From: Thioflexithrix psekupsensis
GTDB taxonomy: Bacteria; Pseudomonadota; Gammaproteobacteria; Beggiatoales; Beggiatoaceae
Reading direction: 5' to 3'
Assembly (NCBI RefSeq): GCF_002149925.1
Contig: NZ_MSLT01000006.1
Coordinates: forward strand, 310,001-374,000
DNA length: 64,000 bases
Below, one piece after another: positions 1 to 11,300 of the stretch. The notes under the pieces were generated by a model, which was not told the DNA's origin, searched no databases, and saw nothing but the letters and a program-made list of their open reading frames with translations. The number at the start of each line of letters is the position of its first letter. Positions within the stretch are counted from its first letter, which is position 1. The position numbers and the translations under genes were made by a program.

Positions 1-1017
1 GAAGATTTAGAAGAGTTAATGTCAACAGGTGAGGCGAGAGAAGTGAAGCGAGCGATGGCAGTAAGAATGTCTTTGCTTGGTTTTGTGCGTGCGGAAGCGG
101 CTTTAGCGTGTTGTGTCAGTGTGCAATTTGTGGATAAATGGAAAGCCATTTATTTAGCGTCAGGGGTTGAAGGATTAAAGTTAGCGTATAAAGGCTCACC
201 AGGGTATTTAAAGCCGCGTGAACGAGAAGATGTGATTAATTGGATACAAGAAAAGAAGACAATAACAATAGAGGAACTAAAGAGACACTTAAAAGAGGAG
301 TATGATGTTTTCTATTCTTCAAATACTTCTTATACTAAATTATTAGAAGAAGCGAATTTAAGTTATAAGAAGACACACAAAGAGAATTCGGCAAAAGATG
401 AGGTAAAAGTAGAAGCTAAAAAAAAAGAGATTAAGGATTTAATAGATAAGGAGCGTGAACAGATAGAAAGTGGAGAGGTAATGTACTGGATGCAAGACGA
501 AAGCCATCAGTTGTGGGGAGATATTTGTGGTTATGTTTGGTCGAAAAAAGGAGAAAGAACGTCAATAAAGATGAGTAATTATCGCACTTCTCAAACGTGG
601 TATGGAGCGGTGAATATTTATACGGGAGAATTTATTTTAGATAGGGCAAAGAAAGCTGATACAAAATATACGATAGACTTTATTAACTGGCTCATTTACA
701 GATATAAAGAAGCCCGTCATGTGATTATTTGGGATGGTGCAAGTTATCATCGTTCTGAAGGTTTAAGAACTTATTTAGAGAAATTAAATGGGGGACTTCC
801 AGAATCAGAATGGAAAGTTCGTTTATTAAGATTTGCGCCCAATGCCCCAGAGCAAAATCCAGTCGAGGATATTTGGCTTCAAGGTAAGAATTGGGTCAGA
901 AAGAATTTTCATCGTCTATCAAGCTTTAAAGAAGTCACTAGTATGTTTGAGACCTTTTTGTCAGGTAAAGTGTTTAAGTTTAATAAAATTAAACAGTATC
1001 TTATACCTAATATCTAG
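1..1017 (+). CDS. IS630-family DDE transposase, intact frame, 5' partial
   Basis: The frame is open from base 1 and reads EDLEELMSTGE, matching the N-terminus of copy 2 (MNKRYEDLEKLMSTGE), so about seven codons are missing upstream; the ATG at base 19 is internal. An N-terminal helix-turn-helix region of about 120 residues is followed by a DDE catalytic domain: Asp in MYWMQDESH, Asp in VIIWDGASYH and Glu in APNAPEQNPVEDIW, the usual IS630 triad. The product would cut and paste the element into TA dinucleotides. The frame passes through a run of nine A (about 417-425), which keeps it in register here; copy 2 has ten and is broken. This is the copy able to supply active enzyme, if its missing left end is intact. 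Confidence 0.9.
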   Translation, partial: EDLEELMSTGEAREVKRAMAVRMSLLGFVRAEAALACCVSVQFVDKWKAIYLASGVEGLKLAYKGSPGYLKPREREDVINWIQEKKTITIEELKRHLKEEYDVFYSSNTSYTKLLEEANLSYKKTHKENSAKDEVKVEAKKKEIKDLIDKEREQIESGEVMYWMQDESHQLWGDICGYVWSKKGERTSIKMSNYRTSQTWYGAVNIYTGEFILDRAKKADTKYTIDFINWLIYRYKEARHVIIWDGASYHRSEGLRTYLEKLNGGLPESEWKVRLLRFAPNAPEQNPVEDIWLQGKNWVRKNFHRLSSFKEVTSMFETFLSGKVFKFNKIKQYLIPNI

Positions 1018-1067
1018 CTAGATATTAAAACTTAATTTGTTTTTATATCTCACATAATTTTGGTATA
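1..1067 (+). mobile_element. IS630-family insertion sequence, copy 1 (left end outside window)
   Basis: The right end is set by comparison with the inverted copy at 1288-2423: both carry the same transposase, the same non-coding tail and the same terminus (TACCAAAATT read inward, next to TA). The element faces copy 2 across a 220-bp spacer, so about 1.07 kb is present as a near-perfect inverted repeat. The few coding differences seen (Gly/Arg in TWYGAVN/TWYRAVN, His/Tyr in LKRHLKEE/LKRYLKEE, Glu/Lys near the start) suggest recent duplication. The left terminus lies upstream of base 1. Confidence 0.88.
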
Positions 1068-1287
1068 TAAATTATTTAAAACAATTCAGGAAGAAAAACG
1101 CAGAGAAAATTCTCAATATTGCCCTTTAAATATTGCTTGTGTTTTTTCTCCACCGCCCAATGTTTCTGACAATCCTGACAGCAATCGAGAGAATCAACAA
1201 ACTCAAGAAGATTTACTGCAAGAAAAAATCGACAACCAAGAAGAACCAGAGCAAAAAAAAGCGGCATTAATAAGCATTATTAACGAC
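1068..1287 (+). pseudogene. Remnant of a type I restriction enzyme R subunit (hsdR) trapped between two IS630 copies
   Basis: The spacer is open in one frame over its whole length and encodes about 70 residues that do not look like IS coding sequence. LNIACVFSPPPN followed by an acidic, Glu/Gln-rich stretch and ISIINDY matches the pattern seen in HsdR proteins after the helicase domains (an LKIATIFSxxxNE-like segment, a variable acidic loop, then an IxDYNxMF-like segment). I read it as an internal fragment of hsdR. Joining the spacer to the sequence beyond copy 2 gives an immediate stop, so the rest of the gene is not simply on the other side of that IS. The assignment is from memory of the family pattern. 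Confidence 0.55.
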
Positions 1288-2423
1288 TATACCAAAATTA
1301 TGTGAAATATAAAAACAAATTAAGTTTTAATATCTAGCTAGATATTAGGTATAAGATACTGTTTAATTTTATTAAACTTAAACACTTTACCTGACAAAAA
1401 GGTCTCAAACATACTAGTGACTTCTTTAAAGCTTGATAGACGATGAAAATTCTTTCTGACCCAATTCTTACCTTGAAGCCAAATATCCTCGACTGGATTT
1501 TGCTCTGGGGCATTGGGCGCAAATCTTAATAAACGAACTTTCCATTCTGATTCTGGAAGTCCCCCATTTAATTTCTCTAAATAAGTTCTTAAACCTTCAG
1601 AACGATGATAACTTGCACCATCCCAAATAATCACATGACGGGCTTCTTTATATCTGTAAATGAGCCAGTTAATAAAGTCTATCGTATATTTTGTATCAGC
1701 TTTCTTTGCCCTATCTAAAATAAATTCTCCCGTATAAATATTCACCGCTCTATACCACGTTTGAGAAGTGCGATAATTACTCATCTTTATTGACGTTCTT
1801 TCTCCTTTTTTCGACCAAACATAACCACAAATATCTCCCCACAACTGATGGCTTTCGTCTTGCATCCAGTACATTACCTCTCCACTTTCTATCTGTTCAC
1901 GCTCCTTATCTATTAAATCCTTAATCTCTTTTTTTTTTAGCTTCTACTTTTACCTCATCTTTTGCCGAATTCTCTTTGTGTGTCTTCTTATAACTTAAAT
2001 TCGCTTCTTCTAATAATTTAGTATAAGAAGTATTTGAAGAATAGAAAACATCATACTCCTCTTTTAAGTATCTCTTTAGTTCCTCTATTGTTATTGTCTT
2101 CTTTTCTTGTATCCAATTAATCACATCTTCTCGTTCACGCGGCTTTAAATACCCTGGCGAGCCTTTATACGCTAACTTTAATCCTTCCACCCCTGACGCT
2201 AAATAAATGGCTTTCCATTTATCCACAAATTGCACACTGACACAACACGCTAAAGCCGCTTCCGCACGCACAAAACCAAGCAAAGACATTCTTACTGCCA
2301 TCGCTCGCTTCACTTCTCTCGCTTCACCTGTTGACATTAACTTTTCCAAATCTTCATATCTTTTGTTCATTATTCTCTCCTATTTAAAAAGTATTATTAT
2401 ACGACTCTGAAAAAATTGGTATA
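1288..2423 (-). mobile_element. IS630-family insertion sequence, copy 2 (complete, inactivated)
   Basis: The element is about 1.13 kb, with inverted ends TACCAAAATT (left) and TACCAATTTT (right, read inward), each next to a TA dinucleotide at 1288-1289 and 2422-2423. This is the TA target duplication expected of IS630/Tc1-type elements. It lies in inverted orientation to copy 1, so the two transposases converge on the 220-bp hsdR scrap. Its single gene is frameshifted. The same tail hairpin, ATATCTAGCTAGATAT, follows the stop codon in both copies. Confidence 0.88.
1338..2370 (-). pseudogene. IS630-family transposase disrupted by a +1 frameshift in a poly-A run
   Basis: The gene is split into an N-terminal frame (2370-1921, starting MNKRYEDLEKLMSTGE and ending EAKKKRD) and a C-terminal frame (open to 1338) carrying the whole DDE domain. 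The break is a homopolymer of ten A on the coding strand near 1930-1939, where copy 1 has nine. The upstream sequence AGGAGAGAATA next to the ATG gives a normal ribosome-binding site. It could be an ordinary slippage mutation, or a site where transcriptional slippage restores full-length protein, as reported for other IS families. Otherwise it is nearly identical to copy 1. Confidence 0.85.
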
Positions 2424-2536
2424 GTAACCTATATTGGTTATTATGAGTAAGTTACTAAACGTTTCAGAGTTGCTAAAGTATTAGGTCTGCCAGAATCCAT
2501 GCTGAATAAAAACTAGTCTTCCATGTTATAAGCAGC

Positions 2537-2586
2537 AAAACGGTCAAAAACAACAGTTTTTTTGAGAAAAATGGCCAAAAACAACA
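2537..2586 (+). repeat. Pair of 19-bp imperfect direct repeats, 31 bp apart
   Basis: AAAACGGTCAAAAACAACA (2537-2555) and AAAATGGCCAAAAACAACA (2568-2586) differ at two positions. Their start-to-start spacing of 31 bp is close to three helical turns, so both would present the same DNA face. They lie about 120-170 bp upstream of the winged-helix gene at 2706 and could be binding sites for it; that is inference. Confidence 0.5.
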
Positions 2587-2650
2587 AAATATGTAAGTGA
2601 TATATAGAGCCTTTTCATATAAGGTGTTGTTTTTATTTAATTCATTAAAT

Positions 2651-2677
2651 TTGGCATCATTTCTGCCCTGCTATAAT
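2651..2677 (+). promoter_or_regulatory. Predicted sigma-70 promoter of the winged-helix gene
   Basis: TTGGCA (2651-2656) and a perfect TATAAT (2672-2677) are separated by a short 15-bp spacer, about 28 bp upstream of the ATG at 2706. A strong AAGGAG site at 2694-2699 follows. Confidence 0.55.
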
Positions 2678-2705
2678 TGTCATTCAATTAAGCAAGGAGA
2701 AACGT

Positions 2706-2954
2706 ATGTGTAAAACAAATACCCTCAAAGCCATAGAATGTATTATTTCTGAATATAATACAAACACAAATGGTAGCACAATTTGCGGTTTTGCGTCGTT
2801 GTCTCACATTGAAAAATGCAGCGGGCAATCGCGTAGCACCGTATGTCGGGATATTAGAATACTTGAGGACGCAGGAAGTATTACTTTTATTAGAGACTCA
2901 AATCTGTTCTACGGTCACTTACCCAACTTCTTTGTATTAAAAAAACAACAATAA
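2706..2954 (+). CDS. Small winged-helix/HTH DNA-binding protein (82 aa)
   Basis: I do not recognise a named family. A central segment, LSHIEKCSGQSRSTVCRDIR, has the spacing of a helix-turn-helix recognition pair (polar residues SRSTV then CRDIRILE). It is followed by AGSITFIRDSNLFYGHLPNF, which could be the beta-hairpin wing. The start is well supported by AAGGAG six bases upstream and by the promoter at 2651-2677. The gene is isolated between the IS-rich segment and hppA and ends in a bidirectional terminator. The A-rich direct repeats upstream make autoregulation plausible. Codon use is more AT-rich than in neighbouring housekeeping genes, in keeping with an accessory origin. It may belong to a plasmid- or phage-type regulator. 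Confidence 0.6.
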   Translation: MCKTNTLKAIECIISEYNTNTNGSTICGFASLSHIEKCSGQSRSTVCRDIRILEDAGSITFIRDSNLFYGHLPNFFVLKKQQ

Positions 2955-2970
2955 ATCCCCCACAAAGCTC

Positions 2971-3016
2971 AAAAAAAAGCCGATACCGCATGTTATACAG
3001 TATTCGGCTTTTTATT
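2971..3016. terminator. Bidirectional rho-independent terminator
   Basis: AAAAAGCCGATAC and GTATTCGGCTTTTT form a stem with one bulged base around a short loop, flanked by an A-run on the left and a T-run on the right. It can end both the + strand winged-helix gene and the - strand hppA gene. Confidence 0.75.
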
Positions 3017-3027
3017 ACTGAGTTACT

Positions 3028-5058
3028 TTAGATCAATGGCACAATCAATAACGCCACAATATTAATGATCTTAATTAACGGATTCACCGCAGGGCCTGCC
3101 GTATCCTTATAAGGATCACCGATGGTGTCTCCCGTCACCGCCGCCTTATGCGCTTCTGAACCTTTGCCGCCGTGATGACCGTCTTCAATATACTTCTTCG
3201 CATTATCCCACGCGCCACCACCTGCCGTCATTGAAATCGCTACGAATAAACCCGTAATGATCGTCCCTAATAATAACCCCCCTAAAGCCATCGGCCCTAA
3301 TGTCACCGCGACAATAATAGGAATTAATACGGGCAGTAAAGAAGGAATAATCATTTCCTTAATGGCCGATTGCGTTAATAAATCCACTGCACGAGAATAA
3401 TCTGGTTTTGCCGTCCCTTCCATAATGCCGGGGATTTCTTTAAATTGCCGCCGCACCTCTAAGACCACACTACCCGCCGCACGTCCCACCGCTTCCATCG
3501 CAAACGCGCCAAATAAATAGGGAATCATTCCCCCAATAAATAGGCCAACAATCACCATCGGATCGGTTAATAAAAAGATAACATCTTGTCCCAAATGGGC
3601 TTCTAATTTATGCTCAAATTCAGCAAATAAAACCAACGCCGCTAAACCCGCTGAACCAATCGCATAACCTTTAGTGACCGCTTTAGTGGTGTTACCCACG
3701 GCATCTAATGGATCGGTAATATTGCGTACTTTTTCATCTAAACCCGACATCTCCGCAATACCGCCTGCATTATCCGTAATTGGCCCGTATGCGTCTAAAG
3801 CGACGACGATACCCGTCATGGATAACATGGCCGTGGCCGCAATTGCAATACCGTACAAGCCCGCTAGCCAATGTGCCACTAAAATCGCCACACACACCGC
3901 TAATACGGGTAATGCCGTCGCCTTCATCGACATGCCCAAGCCTGCGATAACGTTGGTCGCGTGTCCTGTTTCAGAGGCTTTGGCGATTAACTGCACGGGG
4001 CTATATTGCGTTCCCGTGTAGTATTCGGTGATAAACACCATTAACGCCGTCAACACCAAACCTACCAATGCCGCGCCGTAAATGCCCATGATTGAAACGC
4101 CCTCATGGCCGCCCATCATTAACCAAATCACAGGGAAAAAAGCCGCCGCAGAAATCACGGCCGACACCATTAAGCCTTTATACAAAGCGGGCATAATTTG
4201 GCCGCCTTCGCGGGTTTTGACAAAAAATGTGCCGATAATCGAGGCAATAATAGAAACACCACCCAATACTAAAGGCAATAACACCGCATTTTCGCCCACA
4301 CCAGGGGTAGCCACAAACGCCAAACTGCCCACCAACATCGTGGCAATAATCGTCACTGCATAAGTTTCAAATAAATCCGCAGCCATACCCGCACAATCAC
4401 CGACATTATCACCGACATTATCAGCGATAACTGCGGGATTACGGGGATCATCTTCGGGAATACCCGCTTCGACTTTACCGACCAAATCCGCGCCGACATC
4501 TGCGCCTTTGGTGAAAATACCGCCGCCTAAACGGGCAAAAATAGAGATTAACGATCCGCCAAATCCCAAGCCGATTAAAGGCGCAAGATTAACAGTTTCG
4601 CCTTCTGGTGCCAGCAAGCGCATCAAAATGTAGAACAAAGCCACACCCAATAAGCCCAAGCCGACCACTAACATTCCCGTAATCGCGCCACCGCGGAAAG
4701 CCACAGCAAGGGCAGCATTTAAGCCATCATGTGCGGCTTGTGCGGTGCGAACATTGGCACGCACAGAAATGTACATCCCAATATAACCCGCTGCAGCCGA
4801 ACAAACCGCGCCAACCAGAAAACCCAGCGCAGTCAGCCAACCTAAAGTAAACAGGATAATCACGGCAATAATGCCGCCAACAACGGAAATAGTTAAATAT
4901 TGACGATTAAGATAGGCTTGCGCGCCTTCTTGAATGGCACTGGCGATTTCTTGCATTCGTTGATTACCAGCGGGTTTACTCAAAATCCATTTAACCGAAA
5001 CCACGCCATAAGCCAACGCCGCCGCCGCACATAACAGGGCAAATAATAGGCTCAACAT
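3028..5058 (-). CDS. hppA: K+-independent proton-pumping membrane pyrophosphatase
   Basis: The protein hydrolyses cytoplasmic pyrophosphate and pumps H+ across the inner membrane. About 16 hydrophobic segments are visible. The PPi/Mg2+-binding signature is complete: [20 protein letters not shown], then [18 protein letters not shown], with partner loops [19 protein letters not shown] and [15 protein letters not shown]. The GNTTKA segment has Lys where K+-dependent pumps have Ala (GNTTAA), which marks the K+-independent H+-pumping class. I place the start at [10 protein letters not shown] because AGAGGAG lies just upstream; a longer open frame to 5118 adds 20 unconserved residues. At about 676 aa it is full length. 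Pyrophosphate-based energetics is common in autotrophic sulfur and methane oxidisers, where PPi-dependent sugar metabolism also occurs; the sucrose operon in this window makes UDP-sugar routes relevant. Confidence 0.95.
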   Translation of the reverse strand: MLSLLFALLCAAAALAYGVVSVKWILSKPAGNQRMQEIASAIQEGAQAYLNRQYLTISVVGGIIAVIILFTLGWLTALGFLVGAVCSAAAGYIGMYISVRANVRTAQAAHDGLNAALAVAFRGGAITGMLVVGLGLLGVALFYILMRLLAPEGETVNLAPLIGLGFGGSLISIFARLGGGIFTKGADVGADLVGKVEAGIPEDDPRNPAVIADNVGDNVGDCAGMAADLFETYAVTIIATMLVGSLAFVATPGVGENAVLLPLVLGGVSIIASIIGTFFVKTREGGQIMPALYKGLMVSAVISAAAFFPVIWLMMGGHEGVSIMGIYGAALVGLVLTALMVFITEYYTGTQYSPVQLIAKASETGHATNVIAGLGMSMKATALPVLAVCVAILVAHWLAGLYGIAIAATAMLSMTGIVVALDAYGPITDNAGGIAEMSGLDEKVRNITDPLDAVGNTTKAVTKGYAIGSAGLAALVLFAEFEHKLEAHLGQDVIFLLTDPMVIVGLFIGGMIPYLFGAFAMEAVGRAAGSVVLEVRRQFKEIPGIMEGTAKPDYSRAVDLLTQSAIKEMIIPSLLPVLIPIIVAVTLGPMALGGLLLGTIITGLFVAISMTAGGGAWDNAKKYIEDGHHGGKGSEAHKAAVTGDTIGDPYKDTAGPAVNPLIKIINIVALLIVPLI

Positions 5059-5116
5059 AGATACAAAGCTCCTCTGATAGTTTTTTGTGTTTACTGGTGG
5101 TGATAAACGACAAGAC

Positions 5117-5143
5117 ACAAGTTGTTTTCATCTTGCAACTTGT
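5117..5143. promoter_or_regulatory. Perfect 8-bp inverted repeat upstream of hppA
   Basis: ACAAGTTG (5117-5124) and CAACTTGT (5136-5143) lie 60-85 bp upstream of the hppA start codon, with an 11-bp spacer. It could be an operator or a 5'-leader hairpin. No regulator is evident. Confidence 0.35.
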
Positions 5144-5255
5144 AACGGTGCAACTATACGCTGTTATGCGGGGAATTGACAAGCATCTTGCAAGGTTATG
5201 GGGTTTCAAGGGACGCCGTGAACAAAAGCCTTGCGTAAACCACAACGTTCCCTCA

Positions 5256-5277
5256 CTCCCACGCTGGAACATGGGAG
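5256..5277. repeat. Short palindromic repeat just downstream of the NRPS gene
   Basis: CTCCCA (5256-5261) and TGGGAG (5272-5277) flank CGCTGGAACA, next to the NRPS stop codon and in the hppA upstream region. It resembles a degenerate unit of the dispersed GTTCCCACGCT-type palindromes I associate with some Beggiatoa-like genomes. It could act as a weak NRPS terminator on the - strand, but no T-run follows. The family attribution is from memory. Confidence 0.35.
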
Positions 5278-5300
5278 CGAGAAATTATCAACAGATTCGC

Positions 5301-8300
5301 TTATTCCTTATTTTCCCAATATTCCCCTAATAACTGCGCCAATGTTTCCACATGAGGGGGATTTAATAAGGTCAAATGATCGCCCGGTACGGATTTAACC
5401 GTAATCGCTTGCTGCAACAAATCTGACCAGCCTAAATCATCGGCTTTATTCGGCGAATGAACAGGCGAATGATCGGCAATTAATTCTTCAGGTTGTGCAT
5501 CGCTGGCTTTAAACAAAATCAACGGCACAGACAATAAAGAATGTGGATAATAGTGCGTCATAATATTGGCTTTATAAACCGCGACTAAACCTTTAAATTG
5601 CTTAATTGAAGCCTCTGGCGGATACACCTGCGCCCGCTTTAACGATTCGTGTAAAGCAACTAATTGCATTTCGCTGGATTGTTCGGCTAATGCCTCCCAA
5701 TTTAAATCTAATTTCACATTAAACAAATGTTCAGTAATGTGTGCCAAATGGGTCAACCATTGTATATCCGTCCAATCGGCTTGAATAGAACGGGGTTTAT
5801 TTTCTTGGGGAGCGACGGTATCTAAAATGGCTAATAACGCAATCTCTTCACCATTTTTGCGCAATTGCTGCGCCATTTCAAACGCCACCAAACCACCAAA
5901 AGAATGCCCACTCAAATAATAAGGGCCATGCGGCTGAATTTGCTTAATTACCGCGAGATAATGTGCGGCTAAATCTTCAATATTATCATGGGGTTGACTT
6001 TCCCCATCTAATCCCAACGGTTGCAAACCATAAAAAGGAATTTGCGCATTGCATTGACTTAATGCGTTGGCTAATGCGTAAAAATAAAGCACATGCCCAC
6101 CTGCGCCTGCAATAGCAAAAAAGGGTGGCTTATTGCCTTGCGTTTGCATGGGTACTAATGAAGACCATTGCGTTTCAACAATAGACTGCCGTAATAATTG
6201 CGCTTGTTGCTCAATGGTTGCGCCTTGAAATAGACTGGCTAAAGGCAAACGTTTATTAAAATCTTGTTCGATTTGCGCCATTAAACGAACCGCTAACAAA
6301 GAATGGCCACCCAATTCAAAAAAGTTATCTCGAATGCCAATCGGATGCACATTTAAAATCCGCTCCCAAATTTGAATTAAACGCAATTCCTGTGCATCAC
6401 GCGGAGCCATAATGGCACGCCCAATGGTTTGATAATCTTCAATAGATCGTTTTGCCAAAGTATTGCGATCAATTTTGCCATTGGGTGTTAAAGGAAATTC
6501 GGTTAAAGCAATAAAATGACTGGGCTGCATATAATGCGGTAAACAGGGTTTTAAAAACGTGCGCAATTCTTGTTGCCAATCGCTAATTGCGTCATTTTTT
6601 AACAATAAATAAGCAATTAATCGCTTGTCATCGCCTTGTTCATGCACCACCACCACGACATCTTGAATCAAATCATTTTCTGCTAAAATCGCCTCAATTT
6701 CGCCCAATTCGATGCGGAAGCCGCGTATTTTAACTTGATTGTCCATGCGTCCGAAAAATTCTAAACACCCATTGTCGAGCCAACGCGCTGCATCGCCCGT
6801 GCGATAAACCCGTTGGGTGTGTCCGAATAAGGTTAATTCCACAAATTTTTCTGCGTTCAATTCGGGTCGATGGCGATAACCCAAAGCCAAGCCCTTACCG
6901 CCAATACATAATTCTCCCGTAACGCCAACGGGAACAGGTTGTTGTTGCGCATCTAAAATGTAAATTGTGGTATTTGCCAGTGGTTTTCCAATTAAATCCA
7001 CTCTTTCTGCAAAATCAACACAATGCGCTGTTGACCAAATCGTCGTTTCAGTCGGGCCATAGACATTCCAAAATTGTTGACTTTGTTGTACCAAAGCTTG
7101 TCCCAGTGCAGGCGGCAAGGCTTCACCCCCACATAAAACGGTTAAAGGCGTTTTTTGCTGCCAACCGCTGTTTAATAACAATTTCCACGTGGCAGGCGTG
7201 GCTTGCATGAGGTTAATCGATTGATGAACAAGTATATTTTTCAAAGATTCCCCATCAACCGTGCTGTCCCGATCTGCAATAATCACGGTGGCACCGCTGA
7301 TCAATGGCAGGTATAATTCTAAACCTGCAATATCAAAGGATAACGTGGTGACAGCCAACAGCCGATCTCCCGCTTTGACCTGCAAACGATCTTGCATATC
7401 CAATAAAAAGTTAGTTAAAGCAAGGTGTTGAATCATGACCCCTTTGGGTTTTCCTGTTGAACCCGATGTATAAATGACATACGCCAAGCCTTCAGGACAA
7501 GCGACATTATTGATATTTGCGGGGTCTAGCGTGATTTTATCCAAGCAAATGACTTGCGCTTGATGTTCGGGTAAACGTGCTAATAAATGGCTTTGCGTCA
7601 ATAAAAGCGGTGCTGCGCTGTCTTCTAACATTAATTGCAGGCGATGTGGTGGAAAATCAGGGTCTATCGGCACATAAGCACATCCTGTTTTTAAAATCGC
7701 CAACAAACCGACCAACATTTCCACTTGCCGATCCACACAAATGCCGATGAGCGCATTGGCTTGAATACCCTGTTTTTGTAATAATGCCGCGAGCGCATTC
7801 GCCTGTTGATTTAATTCCAGATAAGTCAATGCGCGATTGGTTTTAGTTTCAAGCACAGCCGTGGCATTAGGGGTCTTTTTAACCTGTTTCTCAAATAAAC
7901 TCACCACCGTTTCTTTATCCAGCGGATAATCCCGAATAACAGCAGAATTCCACGCGATCAATTGCGCTTGTTCATGGGGAGTTAATAAAGGCAAACGGGT
8001 CACTTTTTCTTGCGGATTTTCTACAAATCCCATTAACAAGGTTTGGAAATGTCCCATTAAACGCGCAATCGTTTCTGCTTTAAACAAATCGGTGTTATAT
8101 TCAACCCGACCTATTAACTGCCCATTTAATTCTTCCATAGACAGCGTTAAATCGAATTTGGCAATAACATTATCAGCCGCTAAAGGTTCAATACTTAAGC
8201 CTTCCAATTCAACCGCCGTATTAGGCGCATTTTGCAGCACAAACATCACTTGAAATAAAGGCGAATGGCTCAAGTTTCTGACTGGGCGCAATTCCTCCAC

Positions 8301-11300
8301 CAATTGTTCAAAAGGAATATCTTGATGTTGATAAGCCGCTAAAGCCACTCGACGCGCTTGCATTAATAATTCATTCACATTTGGATGTTCAGAAAGATTT
8401 AAACGCAACACCAAAGTATTAACAAATAAACCGATTAAATCTTCAAATTCTTTTTGCGTTCGCCCTGCAATGGGAGAGCCAATGACAATGTCTTGCTGTC
8501 CACTATAACGGCTTAATAACACCGCATAAGCAGACCATAAAGTCATGAATAAAGTCACGCCTTGTTTTTGGCTTAATTGCTTTAATTGTGTGGTTAAATG
8601 AAGGTCTAAAGAAAAATGCGCATTCGCACCCGAAAAGGTTTGTAAAGCAGGGCGCGGATAATCGGTTGGCAAATTTAATAAAGCAGGTAATTGCGCCAAT
8701 TGTTGTCGCCAATAATTCAATTGTTTTTCTAACACATCACCACTTAACCACCGCCGCTGCCAATCCGCAAAATCGGTATATTGCAGCGTTAAAGGCAATA
8801 ATGGATTGGGTTTATTTTGCACAAAAGATTGATATAACGCGCTGCATTCTCGAATTAAAATCCCCACTGACCAACCATCGGAAATAATATGGTGCATATT
8901 GAGTAATAAAATGTGAGCATCTGGAGCTAAAATCAGTAATTGCGCACGAAATAATGGGGTTTGTGCAATGTCAAAAGGCGTGTTTAAATCTTCTGCAATA
9001 TAATGTTGAATCGCTTGTTGTTGCGCCTTATTGTCTAAGGATTGCAAGTCAATGGTCGATAAAGAAAACGCATAATCAACTAAGGCGACAACAGGCGCAC
9101 CTTTAACCGTAGGAAAACAACAACGCAAACTCGAATGACGTGCAATTAATGCAGCTAAACTTTTGGTTAATGCGGCAATATTTAATTTCCCTTTTAAATG
9201 CAAAGCCGCAGGCATATTATAAGTGGAACTTGCGCCTTCCAATTGTGCCAAAAACCATAGGCGATTTTGCGCAAAAGACAGCGTTAATGGTGCGTTTTCT
9301 TGTCGAGAAACAGGCAATAAAGCAGTGTGATTTTTTGCAGGAATATAGCCGAATGATTCAGCTAATTGCCAAGTAAAATCACTTAAAAAATCGGTTTGAT
9401 AGTGATCCTGCCAACGATAAGCAGCTTGAGCGTTAATCCCTTGATGCGTATGGAATTTGGCATCACCGAGCATTTTAGAAACCGCATGAACACCATCGGT
9501 CATGCGCTGCTTTTGATCGGCATAAGGTTTTAACATATTATCGTCAAAAGGCAGATTTAAAAACGCGCATAAGTTCTCAATGGTTTCTTCTGGATTTTGC
9601 GTTAATTGTTCAAATTGCACGCGGTATTGACGATGAGCAGGAATGTCTTGTAAAAAAGTTTGAATATTGCGATGGCTTTGTGACCAAATTAACTCCGCTA
9701 AATGACGCGGCGCATAATCGTGTGGATAATGGAAAAAGACTTGATGTAATTTCGCCTCTTCAAAAGAATGAATCATGCCATAAGGATGGCGTAATAAATG
9801 AATATAAAGCGGCTGCTCAAAAATCGTTTCGGCATGGCGTAAAACTTCAATATCTAAGGGATAAGAAGGCGATTTATCCACCAATATTTTATCGCCAATC
9901 CAAGACTGTAATTGTCGATACATTGCCGCTACGCTTAAATTGCGCAATTCATAATCAGCCATTAATTGTTTTGCCCGATCCGCATCGCATTCTAAAGCAG
10001 ACATCATCGCACGAATTAAACCTTCTTTAACATAACTGCGTGAGCCACTATATAACACATCGCGTTCTTGCAAGGTATTAAATGACAATAATTCTAATTC
10101 TGGCGGGGCAAATAATTTTGAATTGCCACCCAAAATGACCCGCATTAATGTCGTGCCTGAACGAGGCGGCGCAAGGACAAAAATAGCCGATGGATTTTTA
10201 ACCGTCATGCTATCGGCAATCGCTAAACGCGGAATCAGTTGATTAAAACGCGAAAACTCCACCGTTTCTAATCGCGGTAAATCAGAATCTAATGTGTTAT
10301 TATCCGTTAAAATTTCGGGATAATGTTGATTTAAATAATCGATAAATTCGGCAATTGTCGGGGCTTCAAATAAAGCCACCACATAAACAATTTTTTGCAA
10401 ACGCTCTTGCAAACGATTGATAAAAATTGCACCCTTAATCGAATCGCCGCCCAATTCAAAAAAGTTATCATTTAAACCCACCCGCGCCACACCCAAAATA
10501 TCTGCCCACAAATCGGCTAATAAGCGTTCAATTTCGCTATTTGGCGCAACATAAGGCACTTCACTTTGCGCGCTATTTTGGTCAGGCGCAGGCAAAGCGC
10601 GGCGATCCACTTTACCATTCGGACTTAATGGCAATTGATCTAAAATAATAAATGCCGATGGCACCATATATTCAGGCAATTTATCGTGTAAAAAATGGCG
10701 CAATTCGCTGGCCGTAGGTTTCACATTTTGCGTCACGCCTAAATAAGCAATTAAACGCGGTGGTAATTCTTTTTGCGGCTGCCAGCCAATCACGACGCTT
10801 TCTTTAACGCCAGAATATTGCATTAAAGCGGTTTCAATTTCGCCTAATTCAATGCGAAATCCGCGCACTTTAATTTGATTATCTAAACGCCCTAAATATT
10901 CAATACGGCCATCGTCTCGATAACGGGCTAAATCGCCTGTTTTATAAAGCCGTGTTTTGCCCTGATCAAAAGGATTAGAAATAAATTTTTCGGCGGTTAA
11001 TTCAGAGCGATTAAAATAACCCCGTGCCACGCCAATTCCCCCAATATGCAACTCCCCTGCAACACCAATCGGAACGGGCTGTAAATGCGCGTCTAAAATG
11101 TGAATTTGAATATTGGCAATGGGGTAGCCAATGGGGACATTAGAAAGCGGCGAATGGGCTTGGCAAGTCCAATGCGTCACATCTACGGCAGCTTCAGTCG
11201 GGCCATATAAATTGTACAAGTTAATATGCGGCAAATGCGTAAAGAATCGTTCTTGCAATTCTAACGGTAATGCTTCCCCGCTACACACCACTCGTTTTAA

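Noticed and set aside
2537-2586. Direct repeats as replication iterons
   Set aside because: Only two units, and no Rep gene or DnaA box was seen nearby.
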